64,000 bases of DNA from Geomonas silvestris (GTDB taxonomy: Bacteria > Desulfobacterota > Desulfuromonadia > Geobacterales > Geobacteraceae): assembly GCF_014193515.1 (NCBI RefSeq), contig NZ_BLXX01000012.1, positions 62,001 through 126,000 on the forward strand, in the 5' to 3' direction. Shown here in pieces: positions 10,213-19,115 of the stretch. The position numbers were made by a program, and so were the translations under genes. Under the pieces are notes generated by a model, which was given only the letters and a program-made list of their open reading frames with translations, was not told where the DNA came from and searched no databases. How positions within the stretch are numbered: the stretch's first letter is position 1; each line of letters opens with the position of its first letter.

Positions 10213-10352
10213 GTCTCTACCCCCTGTTGATGGTTGCCCCTCCCAGATTCATGTGCGGTACTCATCTGGGCAATTAATTATTACAGAAATTTCCGATTAT
10301 GCCAGTGATCGAGCGCAGTTACTGTTCGTCCAGCCTGCTTGCCCGCACCAAC

Positions 10353-10388
10353 GAAAAAAGCCTCCGCCCCAGCAAGGGGCGAAGGCTT
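10353..10388 (-). terminator. Attenuator hairpin of the leuA T-box leader
   Basis: On the minus strand aagccttcgcccc pairs with ggggcggaggctt (one G-U pair) and is followed by a run of six T. It comes just after the T-box sequence and is the terminator arm of the switch. Confidence 0.9.
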
Positions 10389-10399
10389 TGAAGAAGCTT

Positions 10400-10630
10400 C
10401 CGCGGTACCACCCTTATTCATCCGCCTGACGACGGACCTCTATCGCCCTTTACGCGGGCTGACGTCCGCAGCTACCTGCCGGTTCTCCCCGCATGAAGCG
10501 GATACGAAACAGTTCTCGCTGCGGCGGCTCAAAGGCGAGTTCACCTTGCTTCCCCACCGGTTTGCACCAAGCACCAGCTCTCTGTAGAGGAAGGAGAAGG
10601 CTACTACTCCTCGTCACTGCCTTTCAATTT
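10400..10630 (-). promoter_or_regulatory. Leucine T-box riboswitch upstream of leuA
   Basis: The minus strand holds the near-invariant T-box aagggtggtaccgcgg (10415-10400), which pairs with the tRNA acceptor end. Upstream are the Stem I landmarks agagagctggtg and ggtgcaaaccggt. The specifier region ggtgaactcgcc places CTC, a leucine codon, at 10539-10537. Uncharged tRNA-Leu would stabilise the antiterminator and switch leuA on; charged tRNA leaves the terminator formed. The specifier assignment is by sequence pattern only. Confidence 0.92.
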
Positions 10631-10636
10631 TCCGGA

Positions 10637-10666
10637 ATCATAAGAAAAACCCCCGACGGGTGTCAA
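10637..10666 (-). promoter_or_regulatory. Promoter driving the leuA T-box leader
   Basis: A -35 ttgaca (10666-10661) and -10 tatgat (10642-10637) are separated by 18 bp. The start would be near 10630, just ahead of Stem I. Confidence 0.75.
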
Positions 10667-10742
10667 GGGGTTTTTCGCCAGCATTGTTTTATTTTGATGA
10701 TGCAAAACTTTGGTGCAGCGAAGAAGAACCATCGTCTTTGGC

Positions 10743-10850
10743 TCCCCCCTCCCTTGATGGGAGGGGGTCAGGGGGGTGGGTGAAGCTGCCAGCTGCACAG
10801 AAGTGGCGCCTTCCCCCTCACCCTGTCCCCGCAAGGGGAGAGGGGACGTA
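10743..10850 (+). repeat. Copy of the dispersed ~110-bp two-hairpin element
   Basis: A G/C-rich hairpin (cccctcccttgatgggaggg) at one end and a second (ccctgtccccgcaaggggagagggg) at the other flank a core containing gggtgggtgaagctgcca and gtggcgccttccccctca. Related copies are at 17067, 20362, 36028, 50838 and 52913. Confidence 0.8.
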
Positions 10851-10878
10851 GTATCAACGGGTAGCAAGGTTGCAGAGA

Positions 10879-11667
10879 TTACGGTTTGCTACGCATGTCC
10901 TCGTGCCCTTTGTGCATTACCTTCTCCAGCCTGCGGCGGCGCGGCCAGGTCATCAGGAAACCGACCGGACCGGAGGCGATGTAGCAGATGAAGATGGTGA
11001 AGAGCATGATCACCGGTTCGGCGGCGATGACGATCAAAAGCAGCACCGCCAGGACCAGGAAGGCGAAGGGCTGCCGCTTGATGAGGCTCGGGTCCTTGAA
11101 CGAGTTGTAGCGCACGTTGGAGACCATGAGCAGCGCCAGGAAGTAGATGAGCACCAGGATCGCGACCCGGTTGTAGGAGCTCGGCCACCCCATGTGATAG
11201 AAGAGGAGCACCGTCGCGGAGACCATGCTGGCCGAAGCCGGGGTGGGAAGTCCCACGAAACGGCGGCTCTCGACGGTCTCGACCTGGACGTTGAAGCGCG
11301 CAAGCCTCAGCGCGGCGCAGACCAGGAGCAGGAAACCGGCCAACCACCCCAATCTCCCGAACGGTTTCAGGGCCCAGCAGTACATGAGCAGGCCCGGTGC
11401 GGCACCGAAGGAGACCACATCGGCAAGGGAGTCGAACTCGACCCCGAACTTGCTGGCGGTTCCGGTGAGCCTCGCCACCTTGCCGTCCAGCCCGTCGAAG
11501 ATCGAGGAGGCCAGGATCCAGAGGGCGGCGGTACGGTAGTCGCCGTTCACGGTGGAGACCATGCAGTAAAAGCCTGCGAAGAGGCTTCCCGCGGTAAACA
11601 GGTTGGGAAGGATGTAGATCCCCTTGCGCATCCCCTCCCGTTCGACTTTCACTTTTTCTTCGCTCAC
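10879..11667 (-). CDS. pssA: CDP-diacylglycerol--serine O-phosphatidyltransferase
   Basis: An integral membrane enzyme making phosphatidylserine from CDP-diacylglycerol and serine. The CDP-alcohol phosphatidyltransferase motif D-x2-DG-x2-AR-x8-G-x3-D-x3-D is complete (DGLDGKVAR...GVEFDSLAD, about residues 58-83). About seven hydrophobic segments follow in the 262 residues. The start is GTG at 11667 and its GTGA overlaps the psd stop, so the two are translationally coupled. With psd it forms the phosphatidylethanolamine branch of phospholipid synthesis. Confidence 0.93.
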   Translation of the reverse strand: MSEEKVKVEREGMRKGIYILPNLFTAGSLFAGFYCMVSTVNGDYRTAALWILASSIFDGLDGKVARLTGTASKFGVEFDSLADVVSFGAAPGLLMYCWALKPFGRLGWLAGFLLLVCAALRLARFNVQVETVESRRFVGLPTPASASMVSATVLLFYHMGWPSSYNRVAILVLIYFLALLMVSNVRYNSFKDPSLIKRQPFAFLVLAVLLLIVIAAEPVIMLFTIFICYIASGPVGFLMTWPRRRRLEKVMHKGHEDMRSKP

Positions 11668-12323
11668 GGCAGTAGCCCCAGGACGGTCTCGCCGGCGACC
11701 GTTTTCTCGCCCATGGCAACCTTGACCTTGGTGCCGAGCGGCAGGTAGACATCGAGTCGGGAACCAAAACGGATGAGTCCGTAGCGGCGCCCCCGGGTCA
11801 GCAGGTCGCCGACCTTGGCATAGCAGACGATGCGGCGCGCGATGAGGCCCGCCACCTGGACGACCACCAGCTTCTGGCCGGGGCTCGTCTCCAGCACCAG
11901 ACCCTGCTGCTCGTTCTCGAAGGTGGCCCGCTCGTCGCGCACATCGTAGAATTTACCCTTGGTGTAAAAGGAGTCCAGCACCCGCCCGGTTACCGGCGCG
12001 CGGTTCACGTGGACGTTGAACACGGACATGAAGATGCTCACCTTTTCCATCTCGGTCTGGGTGTGCGGTTCCACGACACGGCCGGAGAAGATCACCACAC
12101 CGTCAGCCGGTGCGATCACGCCCTGCTCCAGGTTGGGGGTGTTGCGCTCCGGGTTTCTGAAGAAGAACACGATGAAGGCGGAGAGGAGGCAGAAAAAACC
12201 GGCAGGTGCGAAGAAGCCGGCGTGCAGCTTGAGCCCGAGCAGCGCGAAGACGACGGTGAGCGCCAGGGCTCCGAAAATGAACGGGTACCCCTCGGCAGCG
12301 ATCGGGGTATTGGTATTGCGCAT
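11664..12323 (-). CDS. psd: Phosphatidylserine decarboxylase proenzyme (short form)
   Basis: Converts phosphatidylserine to phosphatidylethanolamine. The 219-residue protein belongs to the short, archaeal-like type found in many deltaproteobacteria. It has two N-terminal hydrophobic segments (about 14-53), a VFNVHVNRAP motif near 110, and the self-cleavage site in IRFGSRLDVYLP near 185. The Gly-Ser bond there is cut in the family to give the pyruvoyl cofactor. It overlaps pssA by 4 bp. In related genomes ilvC often precedes it; here a 223-bp gap with a terminator does. Confidence 0.93.
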   Translation of the reverse strand: MRNTNTPIAAEGYPFIFGALALTVVFALLGLKLHAGFFAPAGFFCLLSAFIVFFFRNPERNTPNLEQGVIAPADGVVIFSGRVVEPHTQTEMEKVSIFMSVFNVHVNRAPVTGRVLDSFYTKGKFYDVRDERATFENEQQGLVLETSPGQKLVVVQVAGLIARRIVCYAKVGDLLTRGRRYGLIRFGSRLDVYLPLGTKVKVAMGEKTVAGETVLGLLP

Positions 12324-12460
12324 CTAGTTACCTCATAAACGGTGATGAGAGCGTGAAGCTCAAGCAGCCGCGGGGCAAAGGGCGCGGCTACCTACAGAAG
12401 TACAGCACAGGGGTGGAGGGCGGCAGGGCTGCCAGGTACGGGGCTTGCGGCACAAACAAA

Positions 12461-12517
12461 GAGGCCGTTGCCGGGCCCCCGCACTTCAAACGCGGAGTAT
12501 AGCCCGAAAACGGCCTC
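12461..12517 (-). terminator. Terminator after ilvN
   Basis: Outer stem gaggccgtt / aacggcctc encloses a second paired region and is followed on the minus strand by tttgttt. It closes the ilvD-ilvB-ilvN unit before psd. Confidence 0.8.
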
Positions 12518-12546
12518 TCATGCAATCTTTGATTTGTTTTGCTTCG

Positions 12547-13038
12547 TTATCCCTTCCAGCCCCGGGCGCCGCGCCCGATCACCACCGGACCGGTGCTGAC
12601 CAGCTCCTTAAGTCCCAGCGGGCGCAGGAGCTCCACCATGGCCGCAACCTTGGCCGGAGTCCCGGTTGCCTCCAGGGTGTAGGACTTGGGCGTCACGTCG
12701 ATGACCTTGGCGCGGAAGATGTCGGCGATGCGCAGCACCTCGGCACGGCTTTCGTCCTCCGCGGAGACCTTGACCAGCACCATCTCGCGCTCAATCGCGT
12801 TCTCCGGCTCGAAGTCGATGACCTTGATGACGTCGATCAGCTTGTTGAGCTGCTTGGTGATCTGCTCGATGATCTGCTCGTCGCCGCGGGTCACCAGCGT
12901 GATGCGCGAGAGCGACTCGTCGTTGGTCGGAGCAACCGTGAGCGAGTCGATGTTGAAGCCGCGCCCGGAAAAGAGGCCCACCACGCGGGACAGTACGCCA
13001 AATTCGTTTTCCACAAGAACTGCAATGGTATGTTTCAT
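12547..13038 (-). CDS. ilvN: Acetolactate synthase small (regulatory) subunit
   Basis: Regulatory subunit giving valine feedback to acetolactate synthase. It opens with an ACT domain (MKHTIAVLVENEFGVLSRVVGLFSGRG), followed by the ALS_ss C-terminal domain; 163 residues is typical of the IlvH type. I chose ATG 13038 over the upstream ATG at 13077. It has a ctggagg ribosome site and starts at the conserved motif, whereas the longer form would translate the intergenic heptamer repeat. It follows ilvB by 244 bp, in the same direction. Confidence 0.95.
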   Translation of the reverse strand: MKHTIAVLVENEFGVLSRVVGLFSGRGFNIDSLTVAPTNDESLSRITLVTRGDEQIIEQITKQLNKLIDVIKVIDFEPENAIEREMVLVKVSAEDESRAEVLRIADIFRAKVIDVTPKSYTLEATGTPAKVAAMVELLRPLGLKELVSTGPVVIGRGARGWKG

Positions 13039-13050
13039 AAACCCTCCAGA

Positions 13051-13276
13051 ACCCAATTGACAATTGATAATGGACAATTGACAACGAGCTTCAAGTTTTC
13101 AGCACCAGAGGCAGCAGCGGTAGCGGATGATCTCAATCGGCACTTGGCATTGAACAATAACCGACGAGATCCAGCTTTCAGCACCGCGTGCGCCCAAAAA
13201 GATGGATGGCCCAGGCAAAGAACAGACAATCGACGCAAAGACAGGTTTTCATCGTCAATCGTCAATTGTCCATCGT
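13051..13276. repeat. Inverted pair of CAATTGA-type heptamer tracts at the ilvB/ilvN junction
   Basis: The left arm is about 13053-13084 and the right arm about 13249-13276, in opposite orientation, flanking about 165 bp with no recognisable gene. The right arm ends 6 nt before the ilvB stop and the left arm lies just upstream of the ilvN ribosome site. Confidence 0.75.
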
Positions 13277-13282
13277 CATTTG

Positions 13283-14980
13283 CTAGGTGAGTACCATCTC
13301 GGTCAAGGACGCCCCTGCGGGGACCATCGGGAGCACCTTCTCCTCCCGGGCCACCTTGAACTCCATGAGCACCGGGCCGTCGATCTCGAAGGCCTTCTTG
13401 ATCACGCCGTCTACCTCGTCCACCTTGGTGGCCTGCAGGCCGACCGCACCGAAGGCCTCGGCGAGCTTGATGAAGTCGATGGGAAGCTCCATGCAGGTCG
13501 AGGAGTAGCGCTTGTCGAAGAAGAGCTCCTGCCACTGGCGCACCATCCCCAGGAAGTTGTTGTTGAGGATGACAATCTTCACGTTGAGCCGGTTCTGGAC
13601 CAGGGTGGCCAGCTCCTGCATGTTCATCTGGAAGCCGCCGTCGCCGCAGACCGCCATCACCTGGCGCTCCGGGAAGGCCGCCTGCGCGCCCATGGCCGCC
13701 GGGAGACCGAAGCCCATGGTACCGAGGCCGCCGGAGGAGAGCAGGGTCCGGGGACGGGTGAACTGGAAGAACTGCGCGACCCACATCTGGTGCTGCCCGA
13801 CGTCGGTCGCCAGGATGGCGTCGGGGTTGGAGAGCGCGCGCAGGCGCTGGATGACGTACTGGGGCTTGATGGTCGAGCCGGTCTGCTTGTAGGTCACCGG
13901 GTGCTTCGCCTTCCACTCGTTGATCTGCTCGATCCAGGGGGCGAGGTTCTGCTTCATGGTCTCGACCTCGCCCTTGTGCCCGTTTATCACTTTGAGCATG
14001 CGGGTGAGCACCTCGCGCACGTCCCCCACGATCGGGAGGTCGACGCGCACGTTCTTCTTGATGGAAGTCGGGTCCACGTCGACGTGGATGATCTTCGCGT
14101 GCGGTGCGAAGGCGGCGATCTTGCCGGTCACCCGGTCGTCGAAGCGCGCGGCCACCGCTATCAGGAGATCGCAGTTGGAGACCGCCATGTTGGCACAGTA
14201 GTGGCCGTGCATCCCCAACATCCCCAGGGAAAGATCGTCGTCCTCGGGGAAGGAACCCAGGCCGTTCAGGGTCATGGTGACGGGAATGCCCAGCTGATGC
14301 GCGAGCTTGGTCAGCTCCCCTGCTGCATTGCCGAGGATCACGCCGCCCCCCACGTAGATGACGGGCTTCTTGGCCTGCAGCATCACGCTGACCGCCTTTT
14401 CGATCTGCTTGGGATGCCCTTCGACGGTCGGCTTGTAGCCGCGGATCTCAACGCTCTCCGGGTACTCGAACTCGGTCTGCGCGATCTGCACGTCTTTCGG
14501 GAGATCGACCAGAACCGGGCCGGGGCGGCCGGTACGGGCGATGTAGAAGGCCTTCTTCATGATGAGCGCCAGGTCCTTCACGTCCTTCACCAGGAAATTG
14601 TGCTTGGTGCAGGGGCGGGTGATGCCGATGATGTCGGCCTCCTGGAAGGCGTCGTTGCCGATGAGCGCGGTCGGGACCTGGCCCGTGACGATCACCATCG
14701 GGATCGAGTCCATGTAGGCGGTGGCGATCGCGGTGATGGTATTGGTGGCACCCGGCCCCGAAGTGGCGATGGCGACGCCGACCTTGCCGGTGGCGCGCGC
14801 GTAGCCGTCGGCGGCGTGGACGCCGGCCTGCTCGTGGCGGGGGAGGATATGCCTGATCTCCCTGAAGGAGAAGAGTTCGTCATAGAGGTTGATGACCGTA
14901 CCTCCGGGATACCCGAAGATGGTGTCAACCCCCTCCCGTTTCAAACATTCCAGTAGAATCCGTGCACCGTTCAACTTCAT
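13283..14980 (-). CDS. ilvB: Acetolactate synthase large (catalytic) subunit
   Basis: A thiamine-diphosphate enzyme making acetolactate and acetohydroxybutyrate, the shared entry to valine, leucine and isoleucine. The 565 residues contain the catalytic Glu in LPRHEQAGVHAADGYAR (about 46-62), the FAD/dimer middle domain, and the ThDP motif GDGGFQMNMQELATLVQNRLNVK ... NNN (about 440-473). The start ATG at 14980 has gagggtt upstream. It lies between ilvD and ilvN on the same strand. Confidence 0.95.
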   Translation of the reverse strand: MKLNGARILLECLKREGVDTIFGYPGGTVINLYDELFSFREIRHILPRHEQAGVHAADGYARATGKVGVAIATSGPGATNTITAIATAYMDSIPMVIVTGQVPTALIGNDAFQEADIIGITRPCTKHNFLVKDVKDLALIMKKAFYIARTGRPGPVLVDLPKDVQIAQTEFEYPESVEIRGYKPTVEGHPKQIEKAVSVMLQAKKPVIYVGGGVILGNAAGELTKLAHQLGIPVTMTLNGLGSFPEDDDLSLGMLGMHGHYCANMAVSNCDLLIAVAARFDDRVTGKIAAFAPHAKIIHVDVDPTSIKKNVRVDLPIVGDVREVLTRMLKVINGHKGEVETMKQNLAPWIEQINEWKAKHPVTYKQTGSTIKPQYVIQRLRALSNPDAILATDVGQHQMWVAQFFQFTRPRTLLSSGGLGTMGFGLPAAMGAQAAFPERQVMAVCGDGGFQMNMQELATLVQNRLNVKIVILNNNFLGMVRQWQELFFDKRYSSTCMELPIDFIKLAEAFGAVGLQATKVDEVDGVIKKAFEIDGPVLMEFKVAREEKVLPMVPAGASLTEMVLT

Positions 14981-15009
14981 AAACCCTCCTCAAGAAAAAC
15001 CGTGAATGT

Positions 15010-15145
15010 CCCCTTCGGTAAAGGGGCGCGTTGTCACCCCTCGGTAAAGGGGCATCATGCTCCCCCCTCGGTAAGGGAGGAGTGCCAGTATCCGACCTTC
15101 GGTTTAAACTTGCTGCCACTTCCTTTGCTGCCACTTCCTTTGCTG
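15010..15145. repeat. Three tandem small hairpins and a 15-bp direct repeat between ilvD and ilvB
   Basis: Three successive hairpins with loops of the cggta type (15010-15026, 15037-15052, 15061-15080) occur about 25 bp apart. They are followed by two perfect 15-bp copies of ttgctgccacttcct (15110-15139) and a partial third. They fill most of the 194-bp ilvD/ilvB spacer and may affect transcript stability or processing (inference). Confidence 0.6.
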
Positions 15146-15174
15146 AACTACGTGTGCGGGCCGGTACGTTGTTG

Positions 15175-16836
15175 CTACTCCGCCGTGGTTATTGCGCCGG
15201 TGTGAGCGGAGGTGACGACTTTCGCGTAGCGGGCAAGCCACCCCTTCTTGATCTTCGGTTCCGGTGCGGCCCAGCGGCTGCGGCGCTCGGCCAGCACCTC
15301 GTCGCTCACCATGAGCTTCAGCGAGCGCGCCGGGATGTCGAGCTCTATGGCATCGCCGTCCTCGACGAGGGCAATCGGCCCACCCACCGCGGCTTCGGGG
15401 GAGATATGCCCGATGCAGGGGCCGCGGGTACCGCCGGAGAAACGGCCGTCGGTGATGAGCGCCACCGAGTCGCCGAGCCCAAGCCCCATGAGAGCTGCGG
15501 TGGGGGCCAGCATCTCGCGCATGCCGGGGCCTCCCTTGGGACCTTCATAGCGGATCACCACCACGTCGCCGCTTTTCACCACGCCGCCCATCATGGCTGC
15601 CATCGCCTTCTCTTCGGAGTCGAAGCAGCGGGCGGTACCGGTGAACTTCATCATGGCGTCGGATACGCCGGACTGCTTGACGACCGCACCCTTAGGGGCG
15701 ATGTTGCCGAAGAGGACGGCGATCCCCCCTTCTTTCTTCACCGGTTTATCTACCGGACGGATCACCTCCTCATCCACCCCGGCGAGCGATGCGGCGAGCT
15801 CGTGGGTGGTGAGGCCGAAGACGGTCTGGCAGTCGTGGATCTTGTCGCCCAACTGCTTCATGACACCGGCCACGCCGCCTGCGGCGTCAAGGTCCTCCAT
15901 GAAGTGCTCTCCCGCCGGGTTCATCGAGGCGATCTGCGGAGTCTGCTTGGAGAGGATGTCGAAGGTTTCCAACGGCAGTTCCACCTCGGCCTCGCGGGCG
16001 ATGGCCAAAAGGTGCAGCACGGTGTTGGACGAGCCGCCCAGGGCGAGGTCGACGCGGATGGCGTTCTCGAACGCCTCGCGGGTCAGGATGGAGCGCGGGG
16101 TGATGTTCTGGTGCACCATGTCGACGATGCGCTCACCCGAGGCGAAGGCGATGCGGCGCTTGAGCGCCGAGACCGCCAGCGCGGTCCCGCAGCGCGGCAG
16201 GCTCATCCCCATGGTTTCGGTGAGGATGGCCATGGTGTTGGCGGTAAAGAGCCCCTGGCAGGAGCCCATTCCCGGGCAGGCGTTCTCCTCGCAGCGCGCG
16301 AGTTCCTTGTCGTCGATGACGCCGGCCTTGTAGCGGGCCATCGCCTCGAAGGTGTCGGTAACGAAGGAGTACTTGCGCCCGGCGTCGCCGCGGCCGCTCA
16401 TCATGGGGCCTGCGGTGACCACGATGCAGGGGATATCGAGGCGGGCCGCCGCCATCAGCATGCCCGGGGTGATCTTGTCGCAGTTGGTCAAGAGCACCAG
16501 GCCGTCCAGGCGGTGCGCCTCGGCGACCGACTCCACCATGTCCGCGATGAGCTCGCGGGTCGGCAGCGAGTAGTGCATCCCCTTGTGCCCCATGGAGATG
16601 CCGTCGCAGACCCCGGGGATCCCGAAGAAGAAGGAGTAGCCGCCACCGGTGTGGACCCCTTTCTCGATGAAGCGCTCCAGGTCGCGCATCCCGACGTGGC
16701 CGGGGATGAGATCGGTGAAGCTGGTGGCGATGCCGATGAACGGTTTGCCCATCTCGCTCTGCGGCAGGCCGGTTCCTTTGAGAAGTGCGCGGTGCGGGGT
16801 GCGCTCAAGTCCTTGGGTGATAGTATCGCTGCGCAT
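15175..16836 (-). CDS. ilvD: Dihydroxy-acid dehydratase
   Basis: An iron-sulfur dehydratase of the IlvD/Edd family, converting dihydroxy-isovalerate and dihydroxy-methylvalerate to the 2-oxo acids. The 553-residue protein shows [10 protein letters not shown] with the cluster Cys near 118, [16 protein letters not shown] with a second cluster Cys near 188, and the C-terminal [16 protein letters not shown]. It is the first gene of ilvD-ilvB-ilvN and has its own promoter about 100 nt upstream. Confidence 0.95.
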   Translation of the reverse strand: MRSDTITQGLERTPHRALLKGTGLPQSEMGKPFIGIATSFTDLIPGHVGMRDLERFIEKGVHTGGGYSFFFGIPGVCDGISMGHKGMHYSLPTRELIADMVESVAEAHRLDGLVLLTNCDKITPGMLMAAARLDIPCIVVTAGPMMSGRGDAGRKYSFVTDTFEAMARYKAGVIDDKELARCEENACPGMGSCQGLFTANTMAILTETMGMSLPRCGTALAVSALKRRIAFASGERIVDMVHQNITPRSILTREAFENAIRVDLALGGSSNTVLHLLAIAREAEVELPLETFDILSKQTPQIASMNPAGEHFMEDLDAAGGVAGVMKQLGDKIHDCQTVFGLTTHELAASLAGVDEEVIRPVDKPVKKEGGIAVLFGNIAPKGAVVKQSGVSDAMMKFTGTARCFDSEEKAMAAMMGGVVKSGDVVVIRYEGPKGGPGMREMLAPTAALMGLGLGDSVALITDGRFSGGTRGPCIGHISPEAAVGGPIALVEDGDAIELDIPARSLKLMVSDEVLAERRSRWAAPEPKIKKGWLARYAKVVTSAHTGAITTAE

Positions 16837-16943
16837 AAAGTTCCTCTTAGGCCGGTTCTTTGGTGTTTGAAATCGGTAAACCGGCAGTTGGTCTGGCTGA
16901 AAAAACGCTGTATTTCAGGGTGGTTAAATTAGCATGAAGGGAC

Positions 16944-16972
16944 AACATAATACATTAACCCTGAGGTGTCAA
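16944..16972 (-). promoter_or_regulatory. Promoter of the ilvDBN unit
   Basis: A consensus -35 ttgaca (16972-16967), a 17-bp spacer and tatgtt (16949-16944) give a start near 16937 and a leader of about 100 nt. I see no T-box or obvious leader peptide in that leader. Confidence 0.75.
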
Positions 16973-17066
16973 CAGGCGAGTAAAACGGCGTTAAGGCGCT
17001 AAGGGGAGTAATAGGATAAATTTGGGTGGATTTCTCGGCGGGACACGGGTGGCTCTGTCTCCCCCC

Positions 17067-17165
17067 TCCCTTGACGGGAGGGGGACGGGGGTGGGTGAAG
17101 CTGCCATCTCGGATGATGTGGCACCCTCCCCCTCACCCTGGCCCTCTCCCGCAGGGGGAGAGGGG
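17067..17165 (+). repeat. Copy of the dispersed ~110-bp two-hairpin element
   Basis: It shares the left hairpin cccctcccttgacgggaggg, the core gggtgggtgaagctgccatc and the right hairpin ccctctcccgcagggggagagggg with the other copies. It lies between tsaB and the ilvD promoter. Confidence 0.8.
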
Positions 17166-17214
17166 AACGCCGGCCTAAGGCATACGTAAAAGAGGGACTT
17201 CCGGCCGGCAGGTC

Positions 17215-17907
17215 TTACGCTGCGTCCCTGCGGCGCTTGGCGATTTCCGCCTCGGAGGCGCGCAGGTAGCGGGGGTTGAGCAGGGGGAGCGGGATGAAGT
17301 TTCCGGCCTGTGCGGCGTTCAAGGCCAGGGCGGCGCCGGCTGCGGCGCGCGGCAGATGGCAGTGCCAGGCGGGGAAGATGGCGAGCTCGCCGAGGGTGCG
17401 CTCGATAAGTTCACGGTAGCGCAGGGCGCCCTCCCCCAGGAAAACGGTGGGGGCGTCGATCGTGGAGAGAAAATCCTGGGGCGGCAGGACCACGTCTTCC
17501 CTAAGCGGCTGGGCGAGATCGGTCACCCGGTAGAGGCCGGCGTAGACTTCCTGTTTCCTCGCATCGAACAGAGGTGCCACCTGGTAGGCGCAGTGCGGCA
17601 GGTTCATGGCGAGCATGGCGAGCGAGGAGAAACCGAGGGTCGGCTTGCCGGTTGCCAGCGCAAGCCCCTTCACCATGGCGATCCCGACCCGGACGCCGGT
17701 GAAGGAGCCGGGGCCAAGCGACGTGGCCAAGGCGTCCAGGCCGTCGGGGGCAAGTCCGGCGGCGGCCAGGAGTTTGTCGACAGCTTCGGGGAGGCGGCCG
17801 GAACTGCTGCGGTCCTCGCCCAGGATGCTCTCGCCGAGCAGGATCGAGCCGTTACTTAACGCCACCGAGGAACAGTTGCTGGAGGTATCTATGGTGAGGA
17901 TCTTCAC
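17215..17907 (-). CDS. tsaB: tRNA threonylcarbamoyladenosine biosynthesis protein TsaB
   Basis: Partner of TsaD in forming the universal t6A37 modification of ANN-decoding tRNAs. The 230-residue protein has an ASKHA-fold N-terminus (KILTIDTSSNCSSVAL) and the TsaB signature GPGSFTGVRVGIAMVKGLA (about 65-83). It is the last gene of the minus-strand rpsB-to-tsaB cluster, 24 bp after rseP. Length and motifs fit TsaB rather than TsaD, which carries a metal-binding HxxxH that is absent here. Confidence 0.93.
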   Translation of the reverse strand: MKILTIDTSSNCSSVALSNGSILLGESILGEDRSSSGRLPEAVDKLLAAAGLAPDGLDALATSLGPGSFTGVRVGIAMVKGLALATGKPTLGFSSLAMLAMNLPHCAYQVAPLFDARKQEVYAGLYRVTDLAQPLREDVVLPPQDFLSTIDAPTVFLGEGALRYRELIERTLGELAIFPAWHCHLPRAAAGAALALNAAQAGNFIPLPLLNPRYLRASEAEIAKRRRDAA

Positions 17908-17931
17908 GGGAAACCTTTTGCCAGGGGCGCT

Positions 17932-18996
17932 CTACGCCTTACTCATGATCATCCGGGCGATGTCGTTGTAGAAGGCCAGGGTCATCAGGCTGATCAGGAG
18001 TACCAGACCCACCTGCTGCGCCACCTCGCGGGCCTTCTTGCTGACCGGCCGGCCGATGATCAGTTCGATAACGAAAAACGCCAGGTGGCCGCCGTCCAGG
18101 ACCGGAACCGGCAAGAGGTTCAACACGCCGAGGTTGATGGACAAGAGCGCCACGAAGGCGAGGAAGTTGATGCCGCCTGCTGCCGCCTGCTGCCCCGCCA
18201 TCTTGACGATCATGATCGGTCCGCCGATGGTGTCGAGCGGAATGGCGCGTTCCACCAGCCGGACCAGCGAGAGCACCGTCAGCTTGATCACGTTCCAGCA
18301 CTGGGCGCTCCCCTTCTGGATCGCCTCGAGGGGCGGGAAGTGGTCGATGACCGTCTCGCCTGCCGAAACCACGCCGACGATCGGTTGAGTCACCGTCTCG
18401 CCCAGGAGGTTCTTGGAGGTCCGGCTCTCCGGCACCATGGTGAACTTCCGGGCTTCCTGACCGCGCTTCACCTGGAGTTCCAGCGGCGCAAGCTTACCCT
18501 CGGCGATGATCTTGGCGAATTCGTCCCAGCGGTTGACCGCCTTGCCGTTCACCGCGGTGATCAGGTCGCCGGCCATCAGACCGGCCTTGGCGGCAGGCTT
18601 GCCCGGCACCACTTCGCCCACCTTGGTGGTGACCGCAGGGACCCCCATCAGGTAGATGACGATGAAGATAAGGAGCGCGAAGAGCAGGTTGAACACCGGC
18701 CCCGCCGCGACTATGGCGATTCTCTGCAGGGGGGACTTCTCGGCGAAGGAGTGCTGGAGCTGCTCTTCGGTGACCTCGGCGTCCTCCCCCTCCCCCACCA
18801 TCTTCACGTACCCCCCCAGCGGGAGCGCGGAGAGCAGGTACTCGGTCTCACCGATCTGCTTGCCGATGATCTTGGGGCCGAACCCCAGGGAAAACTTCTC
18901 CACCCCCACGCCGCAACTTTTGGCGAGCAGGAAGTGCCCCAGTTCGTGAATGAAGATCAGTACCCCCAGGGCGATGATTGCAAAGATGATACTCAT
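17932..18996 (-). CDS. rseP: Site-2 intramembrane zinc protease RseP
   Basis: An inner-membrane protease that cuts anti-sigma factors and remnant signal peptides within the membrane. The 354 residues show the zinc motif HELGH at 17-21 in the first membrane helix, a single PDZ domain (about 115-195, GLMAGDLITAVNGK), and the second active-site segment LNLLPVPVLDGGH near 292-304. It has one PDZ domain rather than the two of E. coli RseP. The dxr-rseP order is the usual one. Confidence 0.93.
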   Translation of the reverse strand: MSIIFAIIALGVLIFIHELGHFLLAKSCGVGVEKFSLGFGPKIIGKQIGETEYLLSALPLGGYVKMVGEGEDAEVTEEQLQHSFAEKSPLQRIAIVAAGPVFNLLFALLIFIVIYLMGVPAVTTKVGEVVPGKPAAKAGLMAGDLITAVNGKAVNRWDEFAKIIAEGKLAPLELQVKRGQEARKFTMVPESRTSKNLLGETVTQPIVGVVSAGETVIDHFPPLEAIQKGSAQCWNVIKLTVLSLVRLVERAIPLDTIGGPIMIVKMAGQQAAAGGINFLAFVALLSINLGVLNLLPVPVLDGGHLAFFVIELIIGRPVSKKAREVAQQVGLVLLISLMTLAFYNDIARMIMSKA

Positions 18997-19115
18997 AAGG
19001 TTTCCCTCTCAGTTGAGGCGGAGTCTTAGATGCGCCAGGTTGGGAAAAGCGTTATGAAGTGGCTCTCGTTACCTGCTACTGTGCACTATCTACAGGACCA
19101 ATTCAATCCTTTTAG

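Noticed and set aside
12547-13077. Longer IlvN starting at 13077
   Set aside because: The added 13 residues are translated from the intergenic heptamer tract. The ATG at 13038 has a ggagg site and begins the conserved ACT domain.
13085-13248. c-di-GMP (GEMM) riboswitch suggested by gacgcaaag near 13213
   Set aside because: The flanking conserved pairings and the tetraloop-receptor parts are absent, and the segment is the spacer between heptamer arms inside ilvB/ilvN.
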